Below are positions 51,716 through 60,560 of a DNA stretch of 64,000 bases, piece by piece. Both the position numbers and the translations under genes were made by a program. The notes under the pieces are model-generated. The model saw nothing but the letters and a program-made list of their open reading frames with translations. It had not been told where the DNA came from and made no database searches. Source of the stretch: Fictibacillus halophilus. GTDB taxonomy: Bacteria; Bacillota; Bacilli; Bacillales; Fictibacillaceae. The first letter of the stretch is position 1, and each line of letters starts with the position of its first letter. The stretch is taken from assembly GCF_016401385.1 (NCBI RefSeq), contig NZ_JAEACF010000001.1:1550001-1614000 (forward strand), in the 5' to 3' direction.

Positions 51716-52582
51716 TTATGCTAGATTTTCACTTGCAACAACTTTGTTTATAAACTTCTGAATTTCTTCTTTATATAATTGTGCTTCCTCAAGAAAAGGG
51801 TAGTGATTACTTTCGTTAAAACGAACAAAAGTAGAATGAGAAATCTCCTCTTTTATTTCCTCCGAAAACGAGATTGGACATTGAACGTCATGCACACCCC
51901 CAATAATTAATGTGGGTGTCGTTATGTTATGTAGTTGCCTCGTCACATCGAATATCATTTCTTCTCTGATAAAGAAATTCATACGAGATGCAGACATTTT
52001 TTTCGTGATCGGTAAGGAGAAGAATTCGTCATACTTCTCTGGCTTATGTATGGACAGCTTTGTTCGTTCTTTAGTGATGGTAGCCCTTTCGTCAGATGTG
52101 AGATCTGAATTCTTTAGCGTTTCAATGAGATGCTGCATATAATCAAACTTCGGGTGTTCCTCATGATAAATACACGTGGGAGAAGAATTCGCATATTTTC
52201 TCGCAGCTGATCCAACGATTATTAAAGACGATAGGGATGAAGAAAAGTGGATGCCGTACAGCAATCCGATCATGCCACCAGTTGAGTGTCCAGCGTACGT
52301 CCAGACAGAGAAACCCAACGTTTCTCGAATAGCTTCTAAATCATATACCGCGTCAAACATGCTCAACTCGTGTGGATGAATAGCTTTAGATGAATTACCC
52401 GCTTCTTTCAGGTTAACGAGATATACCTGATAACGATCGGTAAAAGAATCCGCAAAATAATCACCAGAATCGTTAAACTCTGAATAGTGATGAGTCACGC
52501 AAATCGGCTGTCCCTCACCTTTAATAAACACTTCAAAAATTCCTCTAGATGTATGTAATAATTTCGTATTCCACTTAGACAT
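51716..52582 (-). CDS. alpha/beta hydrolase
   Basis: A 288-residue alpha/beta hydrolase. The nucleophile elbow is YAGHSTGGMIG (Ser near 113), the acid is in GVHDVQCPISF and the His in FNESNHYPFLEE. It resembles proline iminopeptidase and epoxide-hydrolase-type enzymes. Substrate unknown; no signal peptide. Confidence 0.88.
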   Translation of the reverse strand: MSKWNTKLLHTSRGIFEVFIKGEGQPICVTHHYSEFNDSGDYFADSFTDRYQVYLVNLKEAGNSSKAIHPHELSMFDAVYDLEAIRETLGFSVWTYAGHSTGGMIGLLYGIHFSSSLSSLIIVGSAARKYANSSPTCIYHEEHPKFDYMQHLIETLKNSDLTSDERATITKERTKLSIHKPEKYDEFFSLPITKKMSASRMNFFIREEMIFDVTRQLHNITTPTLIIGGVHDVQCPISFSEEIKEEISHSTFVRFNESNHYPFLEEAQLYKEEIQKFINKVVASENLA

Positions 52583-52649
52583 TTCCTAACTCCTTGCTTT
52601 ACAGACTTCCTAGACTTCCTAATGAATACTTTTATGTGAGCCGTCGCAA

Positions 52650-53273
52650 TTAGGCATTCGTTTCAAATAGCCCGCACGTGCAATCATTTAAACCTTTTCC
52701 GTCAAGAATTTGGTCCATATATTTCTCAATGCGAGCTTCTCGCGTTTTGGACTGTTTCGCTTCAGCAAAATACCGAATATACGCTTTTTGCCTTCCAGGT
52801 GTTAAGGCTTCAAATGCTTCTTTTAAATCCGTAACCTCTTCCATTTTATTCTGGAATTCAACGGGTATTGAATAATCCGCCGTTTTCTTCAATTTCACTT
52901 CTAAGCCTGATTTCTCTACCTCAATCGCTTCATGTATGTAAGCTTTGAGCGTGCTTTCCATATCTATGATCTCTTTAGCATTCGTAAATCGAATTTGACG
53001 GGCTGATTGTACATTCACTGTTTGTTGAATCAGAATCTTTTTTTCATCTTTCAACAGAACACCTTTATGAAACAATAGAGCACAATATTCTTTAAATCCA
53101 TGTATTAAAACGACATTCTTTCCGTTTAACGTATAACATGGGTGCATCCATTTAAAGTCTTCAGTGAGGCCGCAGTCTAAGACGATTCTTCGTAACTGCT
53201 CAAACTCTTCTCTCCACGTTTTTGCATCATTTAAAAATTCATCCACTTTAGGATTCAACATGCTTTTTGGCAT
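52650..53273 (-). CDS. YdeI-family protein (DUF1801 plus bacteriocin-protection-type tail)
   Basis: A 207-residue protein. DUF1801-like core (VDEFLNDAKTWREEFEQLRRIVLDCGLTEDFKWMHPCYTLNGKNVVLIHGFKEYCALLFHKG region) and the C-terminal FEALTPGRQKAYIRYFAEAKQSKTREARIEKYM, the YdeI/OmdA signature. Some members are annotated as bacteriocin-protection proteins (OmdA), but mechanism is unclear. The ATG at 53273 follows GGGGG by 7 bases. Confidence 0.85.
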   Translation of the reverse strand: MPKSMLNPKVDEFLNDAKTWREEFEQLRRIVLDCGLTEDFKWMHPCYTLNGKNVVLIHGFKEYCALLFHKGVLLKDEKKILIQQTVNVQSARQIRFTNAKEIIDMESTLKAYIHEAIEVEKSGLEVKLKKTADYSIPVEFQNKMEEVTDLKEAFEALTPGRQKAYIRYFAEAKQSKTREARIEKYMDQILDGKGLNDCTCGLFETNA

Positions 53274-53454
53274 AGAGCAGCCCCCTAATCCTTTTATACA
53301 TTTGATCAACTTCTATCATTTCTATGAAAACACAATAATTCCTTTTGAAAAAGGTAACTTCATTAACAATCTTTCGGATTTGACGCCAGTCCAATAACTT
53401 AATACGATAGAACATATTTCATATAGAGGTTTTTGTTTGAAAAGGAGACTATAA

Positions 53455-53985
53455 ATGGATTGGAAAATACGCATTGAACGCATGGAAGATTATAAAAATA
53501 CGGAAGAAGTGGTTAGAAGTGCATTTGAATCTGAGGAATTCAGTGATAAGAAAGAGCATATTCTAGTAAACCGAATCCGGAAGAGTGAAGCATTCGTTCC
53601 CGAACTTTCTTTAGTTGCTGAAAGTGAAAATCATAATATCATCGGGCACGTTCTGCTTTCAAAAGTTAAAATCGTAAATGAGAAGCAGGTTGTTGAATCA
53701 CTGGCTCTCGCACCGGTGTCTGTTGTTCCCGAGTATCAAAACAAAGGGATAGGGAGTCAACTCATAAAAACTGCGCTATCGTCTGCCAAGAATTTGGGTT
53801 ATCAGTCCGTCATCGTTTTAGGTCATCAAGATTATTATCCGAAGTTTGGATTCAAAAAGGCTAGCTTATGGGACATAATAGCTCCTTTTAATGTTCCTGA
53901 CGAAGTCTTTATGGCGCTTGAGTTAACTGAGAATTCATTAGCACATGTGCAGGGTGTTGTACATTATTCAGAGGCATTTTCATGA
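53455..53985 (+). CDS. YhbS-like GNAT acetyltransferase
   Basis: A 176-residue GNAT enzyme. SLALAPVSVVPEYQNKGIGSQLIKTAL is the acetyl-CoA-binding stretch and VLGHQDYYPKFGFKKASLW is the YhbS-type C-terminal motif. Substrate unknown. AAAAGGAG precedes the ATG. Confidence 0.88.
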   Translation: MDWKIRIERMEDYKNTEEVVRSAFESEEFSDKKEHILVNRIRKSEAFVPELSLVAESENHNIIGHVLLSKVKIVNEKQVVESLALAPVSVVPEYQNKGIGSQLIKTALSSAKNLGYQSVIVLGHQDYYPKFGFKKASLWDIIAPFNVPDEVFMALELTENSLAHVQGVVHYSEAFS

Positions 53986-54009
53986 TAACTCCTTTGTATA
54001 AGTAAATTC

Positions 54010-54037
54010 AAAAGACCTTCATCTCGGAAGGTCTTTT
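54010..54037. terminator. bidirectional terminator between convergent genes
   Basis: AAAAGACCTTC pairs perfectly with GAAGGTCTTTT around a 6-base loop. Confidence 0.9.
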
Positions 54038-54523
54038 CTACTGGGTAGCACAATCCAATATCTCTTGATAAAGAGCGTTCCATTCAAGATAGTAAGAAGC
54101 AACATCGTTAGAATCTATCAGCATGCGTTGTGAAGACTCAAAAGCCCCATTAAAATGGAGTACTTTTGTTATATTCATTTTGTAAAAAACTTGATAACCT
54201 ATTTTAGGATAGTTGCTACTTTCAGTCCAGCGTGGATTCTCACTATGATCCACGATAATGTGCCCAAGTAACTTACATTCACCTTCAACATACCCTTCCT
54301 CCAGTACTTCTCTTTTAATACACTCTTCTGGAGTTTCACCTATTTCAATATGGCCGCCCGGAAAGTCCCATCCTCTATGGTTCAAGTCTACCAATAATAG
54401 CTTATCTTCTTGAAAACAAAAACCGTGAACACTTGTAATTAAGTGATATTGAGGAAGGATGCTAGACCTATTCCACGTTAATTTGACTCTCGATTCTCCC
54501 CAATTTACATAAGTTGTACTCAA
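54038..54523 (-). CDS. NUDIX hydrolase with altered Nudix box
   Basis: A 161-residue protein starting at TTG with GGAGG 7 bases upstream. The box reads GGHIEIGETPEECIKREVLEEGYVEG: the REVxEE metal site is intact, but the glycine two residues after it is replaced by Tyr. It should hydrolyse a nucleoside diphosphate derivative; substrate unknown. Confidence 0.82.
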   Translation of the reverse strand: MSTTYVNWGESRVKLTWNRSSILPQYHLITSVHGFCFQEDKLLLVDLNHRGWDFPGGHIEIGETPEECIKREVLEEGYVEGECKLLGHIIVDHSENPRWTESSNYPKIGYQVFYKMNITKVLHFNGAFESSQRMLIDSNDVASYYLEWNALYQEILDCATQ

Positions 54524-54545
54524 AATGTAACCTCCAAAAATTCTA

Positions 54546-54797
54546 CTAAACATTTCGATTTACATTAATTAAAACCTTTAACTGTTCACGATTTCCGTTT
54601 ATGCTTTTCTCAATGATCTTCTTATTCAAGATCCGCACTTCCCCCACCATCAAAAGTCTCATATCCTCTACGATATACCTTGCCAGCTCTTCATCCGTAA
54701 TATCATCACCATGCAGATCTAGACGGAATTCTTGTCCCTGCAATCCCCCACCATTGGTAAAATCAATTTCGAAATCGAATTGAACACGTTTATCCAA
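54546..54797 (-). CDS. 83-residue conserved small protein, function unknown
   Basis: Starts at TTG with GAGGTG upstream. The opening VQFDFEIDFTNGGGLQGQEFRLDLHGDDITDEELARYIVEDMRLLMVGEVRI looks like a compact alpha/beta protein. I have seen similar short proteins annotated as cyclase or hypothetical in Bacillales, but know no function. It precedes the NUDIX gene by 22 bases. Confidence 0.7.
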   Translation of the reverse strand: MDKRVQFDFEIDFTNGGGLQGQEFRLDLHGDDITDEELARYIVEDMRLLMVGEVRILNKKIIEKSINGNREQLKVLINVNRNV

Positions 54798-54829
54798 AAT
54801 GTAAGCACCTCACCCTAATTTTGTTGAAT

Positions 54830-55084
54830 TTATTTAAATAACGACAAAAGGAAAACCGTAATCATCCCCACACTCATCGTTCCAATGAAGAAGTAGCCCA
54901 GTATGCGGATAGGCAGAGGCAGACCTTTCATATTTACTTTTGATAGATTTTTTGTTGGATACCCTTCAATCTTTCCATAGTGATCCATGACATCGTTAAA
55001 TGGCCTGTCACTATTGTTAGTATTAGCAAACTGTTCGAGACGCTTATCTATACGTTTTTTCACTCTTTTCATTTCTTCATCCAT
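54830..55084 (-). CDS. 84-residue C-terminally anchored membrane protein, function unknown
   Basis: A charged helical start (MDEEMKRVKKRIDKRLEQF), a polar middle and one C-terminal membrane helix (about 60-83). ATG at 55084 after GGGGTG. Family not recognised. Confidence 0.6.
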   Translation of the reverse strand: MDEEMKRVKKRIDKRLEQFANTNNSDRPFNDVMDHYGKIEGYPTKNLSKVNMKGLPLPIRILGYFFIGTMSVGMITVFLLSLFK

Positions 55085-55286
55085 TGAAATCACCCCATTA
55101 TAAGAAATCTTTCATCTAGCATATCTCTAAATTCCATATGCTGCGCTCGATTCCTTTTATAGTAAATTTTAAAGACTCAACAAATGTACAAACCAATAAG
55201 ACAAGCTTTACATAAGATATAGTGAATAGGGATTTTATTGAGATTCTTATTCTTTTCTCAACATGAGATAGATGGGGGTGTCTTCT

Positions 55287-55373
55287 TTGAGTAGTTTCAT
55301 TAGCATTCTAGATAACTTATTGGCTTGCAAGAAAGCACGAAAGAGCAAGAAAAACAAAAAGAGAATCGGTTAA
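55287..55373 (+). CDS. 28-residue basic microprotein
   Basis: TTG start with GGGGGTG 6 bases upstream. A short hydrophobic helix (SSFISILDNLLA) followed by a highly basic tail (CKKARKSKKNKKRIG), then directly a terminator. The ribosome binding site plus tight terminator argue for a real small gene. Function unknown. Confidence 0.5.
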   Translation: MSSFISILDNLLACKKARKSKKNKKRIG

Positions 55374-55378
55374 GTAAA

Positions 55379-55402
55379 GAGCTGCCTTTCGGGGCGGCTT
55401 TT
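55379..55402 (+). terminator. terminator of the 28-residue gene
   Basis: GCTGCC pairs with GGCGGC with one wobble around a 6-base loop, followed by TTTT. Confidence 0.7.
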
Positions 55403-55497
55403 CATGTTACAAAACATTACTACATAGCTTACATAGGTTTAACAGCCCACTCTGAAAGGGAAACATAGATTTATCATTATTTTAGGGGGCACGATCT

Positions 55498-55611
55498 ATG
55501 AAAGAGCAAATCAAGAAAGTACTCAGCAATCCAAAAGTACAAAAAGGAATCAAAGACAAAGTCGTACCTTTAGTGAAAAAAGAAATGGAAAAAAGGAAGA
55601 AGAAATATTAA
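55498..55611 (+). CDS. 37-residue basic microprotein
   Basis: ATG with AGGGGG 8 bases upstream. A single amphipathic, lysine-rich sequence (KEQIKKVLSNPKVQKGIK... EMEKRKKKY) with 14 lysines. Followed by its own terminator. Function unknown. Confidence 0.6.
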   Translation: MKEQIKKVLSNPKVQKGIKDKVVPLVKKEMEKRKKKY

Positions 55612-55627
55612 CGATAAAAGTCCATAC

Positions 55628-55670
55628 AAGTAACCCATCTCTAGAAAACGGTTGATGGGTTACTTTTTTT
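55628..55670 (+). terminator. terminator of the 37-residue gene
   Basis: AAGTAACCCATC pairs with GATGGGTTACTT around a 14-base loop, followed by seven Ts; it can also serve the convergent gene. Confidence 0.9.
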
Positions 55671-55684
55671 GTTTTAACACTTTC

Positions 55685-56134
55685 TTATTTAACACGAATA
55701 AAGAATACTTGTGAGGAAGATCCTCTTTTCCAAGTTCCGTTCGTACTAATAGCATAAGTGCCACTTTCGCTAGGAGCCACATAAATATCTCCATCTAGTA
55801 AAGTCACAGTTTTAGATTCCGACTTCCCCTCGGTCCATACACTAACTTCTTTTGATACTGTAATAGGTTTGCGTTTATAGGATATAGCAATCTTTTCGCC
55901 TGGTGACACAGATACAGCTTTTATCTCATTCATCATAAATGGTTCGGCATAATCTACACACTCACCACTTAAAAATCCATCCCAGCAATAAGTGCTTTGC
56001 TTAGTTGGAATCGTTCGGTTTGTTTCTGTTTTAGCACTTGCTGATGGCGGCTTCGCGTTCATGATGTAATACGTAAAGAAAGCTGCAATCAGTAAAAATG
56101 CCAGAACAAGAGTTAAGACCCCTTTTCTATCCAT
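55685..56134 (-). CDS. membrane-anchored extracellular protein, function unknown
   Basis: A 149-residue protein with an uncleaved N-terminal anchor (about 5-26) and a beta-rich outer domain. Two cysteines (YCWDGFLSGECVDY) could form a disulfide. It ends in a GTYAISTNGTWKRGSSSQVFFIRVK strand pair. Family not recognised. Confidence 0.6.
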   Translation of the reverse strand: MDRKGVLTLVLAFLLIAAFFTYYIMNAKPPSASAKTETNRTIPTKQSTYCWDGFLSGECVDYAEPFMMNEIKAVSVSPGEKIAISYKRKPITVSKEVSVWTEGKSESKTVTLLDGDIYVAPSESGTYAISTNGTWKRGSSSQVFFIRVK

Positions 56135-56237
56135 TTTACTCCCCCTCTAATAAACTCTATATATCGTTAGTCGTAAAAATATACGAATTGTTTCATCAAT
56201 TTAACCCATTATTTGTTCGCTTTTTTAATTACAATCC

Positions 56238-57098
56238 CTAAAGAGACTTCACCAATATCTCTTTCCAGTAATACCAAGCTTTTACGTATTCCTCAAAATC
56301 GTTTGGATGATGTTTCTTACATGTTGCTAACCTATGGTATAAGCCTATTAACACATATTCATATATTGTCGAGGTTTCATAATTCTTACCCACACTCAGA
56401 CAGACTGTAGCTGCATCAAACGTTGCTTTCGTTAAGTCATCTGGTGAAGAACAAAATGCATAAATAAAATCATACAGAGGGTCTCCGATTACTGGACAAG
56501 GATCAATAACTCCCTTTAGCTGTCCGTTATGAAATATAAAATTATGTACACCTAAATCTCCATGAAGTAAAAAAGGTCTTATCTTACTTTCCTTATGCTT
56601 CTCAATAAGATCAACCACAAGGTGATAATCCTCTTTTTTTAAATGTGTATCTAAAATTCCGCTCGCTTCCTGTGTTCTACTCAAAAGAAAAGAATACCAA
56701 GAATGAGTTGGTTCATCTGCCCATCCCCAACCATTGAAATCAGGTGCCGTCTTATAATGATTAATAAGCTCATGAACCAAGGTTTCAAGTAGTTCTCTTT
56801 TGTTTCCACTTATGTATGAGGTCGATCCCTCAATAAACGAATAGACCAGGTATTTATTTGTAGCTTCAACAAATTGAAAATCAGGTAAGATCTCCAAGTG
56901 ACTATAGCTTTTAAGGTATTGCACCTCTGATTGAATGATTTTCGGTTCATTTACTTTTAAGGCATACTTTTTCCCATCTTTCGTTTGTAAGAGAAACAAT
57001 TGACTTACGGTACCACCGGATAATGGCTTATGCATAATTACTTCTGAGTTCAATGTATTTTCTTTATTTAACTTGCTGATTATTTCTTGAATATCCAT
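56238..57098 (-). CDS. aminoglycoside phosphotransferase-fold kinase
   Basis: A 286-residue small-molecule kinase. GGTVSQLFLLQTKDGKKYALKVN is the glycine-rich loop and Lys; LHGDLGVHNFIF is the catalytic loop (Asp); GVIDPCPVIGDPLYDFIY is the metal-binding Asp motif. Likely phosphorylates an antibiotic, sugar or choline-like alcohol. Preceded by the hydrolase gene 15 bases upstream, so co-transcribed. Confidence 0.85.
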   Translation of the reverse strand: MDIQEIISKLNKENTLNSEVIMHKPLSGGTVSQLFLLQTKDGKKYALKVNEPKIIQSEVQYLKSYSHLEILPDFQFVEATNKYLVYSFIEGSTSYISGNKRELLETLVHELINHYKTAPDFNGWGWADEPTHSWYSFLLSRTQEASGILDTHLKKEDYHLVVDLIEKHKESKIRPFLLHGDLGVHNFIFHNGQLKGVIDPCPVIGDPLYDFIYAFCSSPDDLTKATFDAATVCLSVGKNYETSTIYEYVLIGLYHRLATCKKHHPNDFEEYVKAWYYWKEILVKSL

Positions 57099-57113
57099 AC
57101 CTATCTCCTATCG

Positions 57114-57929
57114 TTACTTAACTGTTTCTAAATACAACCAATCTCCAACTAATTGTTGAACGATTCTACGCTGTTCAATATGTAGCATATGACCTGCATG
57201 ATCTAAAATCACTTGAGTTAAATGAGGGAACTTGTCCATCAAGAATCCGTAATCTTGATAGCCACATATATGATCTTGTTTTCCTAGAATAAGGAGTACT
57301 TCCTGCTGTAACCTAGATGCATCATAAAAAGGTTCATGAGAAAGAAAGTACCCTTCCTCTCTCCAGTTGGAAGTTAGAAAATTACGATTAGCTAAAAGTC
57401 TTCCTGGTTGAACTTCTTCTAGAAAGCATTTTAAGTTCCCTTCATTCTGATAAATCATTAAGGTTTCAAAAGCAGCCCTCGTATCCGCATCTATTGCGTG
57501 AAGAAGAGTTTCATTCTTTTCGATTATTACTTTTTTTGGTACGTTCCGGTGCTTACGATGAATAGCGGGAGCTAATAAAGCAAGCTTCTTTACCTGTTCC
57601 CTTTTTGAGTGAACGATTCCTTGAGCCACGTATCCGCCGTAAGATGAACCCAGCAAAGCAAATTCCTCATCCGAAAACACAATGTCTATAAATTCGATTA
57701 CGCTTGAAAGTATGTCATCTGTTGACTTTAGGGATGAATCAATCTCACTATATCCGTGCGCCGGTAGATCCACATATACTCTTTGATACCCCTTTTTGTT
57801 TTGAAATATGGGTTCCAGCCACGCTTTCATAGAACGATGGTCCGTTCCCATTGAGTGGAGGATGATTAATGGTAAGCCTTCATCAATCACATCGTAAAAT
57901 ATATTCCCTCGCTCAACCCTGCATAGCAT
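57114..57929 (-). CDS. alpha/beta hydrolase
   Basis: A 271-residue enzyme. Nucleophile elbow ALLGSSYGGYVAQ, acid in LGKQDHICGYQ, His in LDHAGHMLHIEQR. Related to 2-hydroxymuconate-semialdehyde-hydrolase-type enzymes. Substrate unknown. Shares a transcription unit with the kinase downstream. Confidence 0.85.
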   Translation of the reverse strand: MLCRVERGNIFYDVIDEGLPLIILHSMGTDHRSMKAWLEPIFQNKKGYQRVYVDLPAHGYSEIDSSLKSTDDILSSVIEFIDIVFSDEEFALLGSSYGGYVAQGIVHSKREQVKKLALLAPAIHRKHRNVPKKVIIEKNETLLHAIDADTRAAFETLMIYQNEGNLKCFLEEVQPGRLLANRNFLTSNWREEGYFLSHEPFYDASRLQQEVLLILGKQDHICGYQDYGFLMDKFPHLTQVILDHAGHMLHIEQRRIVQQLVGDWLYLETVK

Positions 57930-57964
57930 TAAACCCCATCCTATCTTACTTATTGAACTTTAAT

Positions 57965-58411
57965 TTAATTAAATTCTTTTAGAAATTCATAGATTTCGCT
58001 TCTTGCTTCCTCTACATCCCCATAGTAACCGCTAGTTGCCATTTCCCATCCATCTGTTAGATTAATAATGGACCTTTCAATATCATCACAGCTCTCTGGA
58101 ATGTGACCAACAAGACGATACATGTATGTACATATATCCGTTACATCACTCGTTTGAATTAGCTCATCATTAAGTAGACTCAGAATTCCTTGAATCGGAC
58201 GCGCCTCATCACATTCTCCTTTTACATCGGTTAACTTTGAACATACCGAAGCTATTGTTGCATTAGAAGATAACGAGATTTCAAGAATTTCGTAAGGAGG
58301 CTGATTCAACTTCTCTATTAATTGATCGGCCCATTTGATGACATGCTTCACTTTAAAAAAGCCTATAAAAAGACCTAAACGATAGATTTCAGCTTGAACT
58401 TTAATTTCCAT
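57965..58411 (-). CDS. 148-residue soluble protein, function unknown
   Basis: Acidic alpha/beta protein: IKWADQLIEKLNQPPYEILEISLSSNATIASVCSKLTDVKG, and a C-terminal helical part rich in Asp and Glu. The composition recalls immunity or DUF2247-like proteins, but I assign no family. ATG at 58411 after AGGTG. Confidence 0.6.
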   Translation of the reverse strand: MEIKVQAEIYRLGLFIGFFKVKHVIKWADQLIEKLNQPPYEILEISLSSNATIASVCSKLTDVKGECDEARPIQGILSLLNDELIQTSDVTDICTYMYRLVGHIPESCDDIERSIINLTDGWEMATSGYYGDVEEARSEIYEFLKEFN

Positions 58412-58429
58412 AAAATACACCTAGACCAT

Positions 58430-58564
58430 TCAATATTTTTCATTCATCTTCTTCAACAACTCTATGATCTCTTCATTTTGTTTATTGTTCTTTCTAAGTT
58501 GTACATCAATGCCTAGTAAAGTAAAAACCACGATAACTATAATTGCGATTCCGAGGATATACAT
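58430..58564 (-). CDS. 44-residue single-span membrane microprotein
   Basis: Starts 1 base after the DinB stop, with AGGTG 6 bases upstream. One membrane helix (YILGIAIIVIVVFTLLGI), then a charged coiled-coil tail (RKNNKQNEEIIELLKKMNEKY). Function unknown; the layout is common for small membrane adaptors. Confidence 0.7.
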   Translation of the reverse strand: MYILGIAIIVIVVFTLLGIDVQLRKNNKQNEEIIELLKKMNEKY

Positions 58565-59041
58565 CTACTTCACCTGATCTTTTAAGGTTTTTATCATCTG
58601 ATGAATGGCACCTAGGTGATAAGCAGAATGCGCTAACGAACCTACTACTTCATTTGCCAAGTCCTCATTCCACTGTATGTGATCAATTTTCTCTAATAGA
58701 CGTTGATATTCTTGGTTTAATCCCACTTGAATGGAAAGCCACTCTTCTTCGCTGACACTCTGAATCTCCCAACTTTTATTCCAATCCATTGTAGGAAATG
58801 TGCCTTCATACAGCCATGCATTGGTTCCCCACATATGATATCGTACATGATCGGTATGAGCTGCGAGTGTTGTTCCATAGATCTCTTTCGATGCATCAGC
58901 AGCAGTTAGTTGAGACAAAACTCCGAAAATTCCCGAGTCTGGTTTTGTATTCGTAAACCAGCTAACGGTCACTGGCTTTTGTGGTCCATCAAATGCTTCT
59001 TGTAACATTCTTTTCAATCCCGCTTCTAACGGATGATTCAT
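58565..59041 (-). CDS. DinB-fold protein
   Basis: A 158-residue four-helix protein. His in TTLAAHTDHVRYHMWGTN and in SLAHSAYHLGAIHQMI give the DinB/YfiT metal site. The third DinB protein in this window, only distantly similar to those at 22544 and 23026. ATG at 59041 follows AAGGAG. Confidence 0.82.
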   Translation of the reverse strand: MNHPLEAGLKRMLQEAFDGPQKPVTVSWFTNTKPDSGIFGVLSQLTAADASKEIYGTTLAAHTDHVRYHMWGTNAWLYEGTFPTMDWNKSWEIQSVSEEEWLSIQVGLNQEYQRLLEKIDHIQWNEDLANEVVGSLAHSAYHLGAIHQMIKTLKDQVK

Positions 59042-59078
59042 GCTAACCACTCCTTACGTAATCTACTAACTCTTTCCA

Positions 59079-59114
59079 TAAAAAAGTGCATTTCTCCTTC
59101 TAGAAGAAATGCAC
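59079..59114 (-). terminator. terminator of the slipin gene
   Basis: Minus-strand GTGCATTTCT pairs with AGAAATGCAC around a 9-base loop, followed by TTTTTTA. Confidence 0.85.
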
Positions 59115-59122
59115 ATCCTTTG

Positions 59123-59890
59123 TTACGCATTGGATTGCTGATTTGTACTGTGATTACCATTTGCCATATCGATTACAAACGTATTGCCTTTCGAATTCTC
59201 AATTGTGTTCATCAGCCGAAGTTTTGCTAGCACTGGGTTATTCTCCAGCAGTTTAGCACTGTTTACTAGACTTCTTAAAGTTGCAGCTTCACCTCTTGCT
59301 CTTTCCAGTGAAGATTGAGCTTCTTTCTTCGCTTTGATCACTTCAAGAAATGCTTTTTTCAGTTCAGCAGATAACATAATATCTTTTATGTCTACTGAGA
59401 GGATTGATAATCCAGCAAACGATTTCTCAACAAGAAGATTTTCAAACGAATCGTTTACCTCATTTCGTTTTCCTAACAGATCGTCTAATTCTAAAGATGA
59501 AACAACATCACGTAGCTTGAGTTGTACGTTCATATACACATGTTCTTCATAATCTTCATATTCAGATATAAGAATTTGAGGATCAGTAATTTGATATTTT
59601 ACAGCAACACTAATCTTTACACTAAGATGATCAGCCGTTAATAACTCTTGTCCATTCAGTTGCATAATCGTCGGCCTCATGTCAAAAACCATGATTTCTG
59701 AAGATGCCGGAGAATACTTATGCTTACCAGGGCCAACAATCTCTTGAAATGCACCATGATGAAACTTCACACCACGTTCATACTCGTACACCGTAACCGA
59801 AGCAAAGAATTTCTTTATGAACGATAAAATTGCAAAAACGACAATAGCCCCAAACCCGATTACTACAAGATATTCTAAAAATGATTCCAT
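59123..59890 (-). CDS. slipin/SPFH (band 7) membrane-scaffold protein
   Basis: A 255-residue protein. One N-terminal membrane helix (about 8-28) followed by a band 7 domain: SVTVYEYERGVKFHHGAFQEIVGPGKH, QELLTADHLSVKISVAVKYQITDP, and the helical tail KKAFLEVIKAKKEAQSSLERARGEAATLR. Slipins form membrane microdomain scaffolds. The usual partner NfeD/YqeZ protease gene is not adjacent. The ATG at 59890 follows AAGGGG. Confidence 0.9.
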   Translation of the reverse strand: MESFLEYLVVIGFGAIVVFAILSFIKKFFASVTVYEYERGVKFHHGAFQEIVGPGKHKYSPASSEIMVFDMRPTIMQLNGQELLTADHLSVKISVAVKYQITDPQILISEYEDYEEHVYMNVQLKLRDVVSSLELDDLLGKRNEVNDSFENLLVEKSFAGLSILSVDIKDIMLSAELKKAFLEVIKAKKEAQSSLERARGEAATLRSLVNSAKLLENNPVLAKLRLMNTIENSKGNTFVIDMANGNHSTNQQSNA

Positions 59891-59949
59891 ACCCATTTCC
59901 CCTTACATTAATACGTATGAAACCACCCAGCAGACATGGACGGAACAAT

Positions 59950-60440
59950 GGAGGTCTTACCTGCAAAATTGTTCAATCCTAAAAGCTATTGAGTGGCTTC
60001 ATTTAGGGCTTCGAACCCAAAACTGGTTCCACAGCGGTATACCAGTTGCCACAAGATGAGAAAGCCGATCAGCAACACCGTTTAAAGATTTTAAACGAAG
60101 GCTTTGCATTTCTCTAAGAACTAAATTATATCAAGACATTTAGGAAAAAAGTACATCATCTAGAAAATATTGTTCCTTCTATTCTACAGATATTGCTTGA
60201 GGTTAAATATCAAACACTAGGTGTTAGTGCTCATAGCAAAATATACGATTTTGTTCCCTATAAACGGTAGCGTTCATTCGGTAAGTTATAGATTTCAGGA
60301 TTTCTGGTGTTTTACTCTTTGGAATGTTCTTACATATCATGGATGTCAAGCAGATGAAGCGTTATTCCAAAAAATAACCCTAATTTCGATCATATTTATA
60401 AAGGTTTAGCACTGTATTTAAAGGGGTCTTTCCTAATATT
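59950..60440 (+). pseudogene. decayed coding sequence, family unknown
   Basis: Protein-like stretches appear in sequence but in changing frames: AIEWLHLGLRTQNWFHSGIPVATR, then EKADQQHRLKILNEGFAFL, a TAG-type break, ELNYIKTFRKKVHHLENIVPSILQILLEVKYQTLGVSAHSKIYDFVPYKR, then FQDFWCFTLWNVLTYHGCQADEALFQKI and PNFDHIYKGLALYLKGSF. Continuous, non-repetitive protein character with several frameshifts and stops argues for a dead gene of about 160 codons. I do not recognise the parent family. Confidence 0.6.
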
Positions 60441-60560
60441 ACATGTTAAATAAGCAAATAGAACTACAAAATTCCCCCGATAGCGAACTTGAGGTATTAA
60501 AGCTAACATAAAAATTATATTAATATTTTGAAAAATTGGTACAAGAAAGAGGTATGAACG

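Noticed and set aside
54601..54783. Plus-strand frame antisense to the 83-residue gene
   Set aside because: Shadow frame without ribosome binding site; the minus-strand frame has a better start and protein composition.
60221..60409. 62-codon plus-strand frame before the Vpr-like gene
   Set aside because: It is one reading frame of the decayed gene at 59950-60440, not an independent gene.
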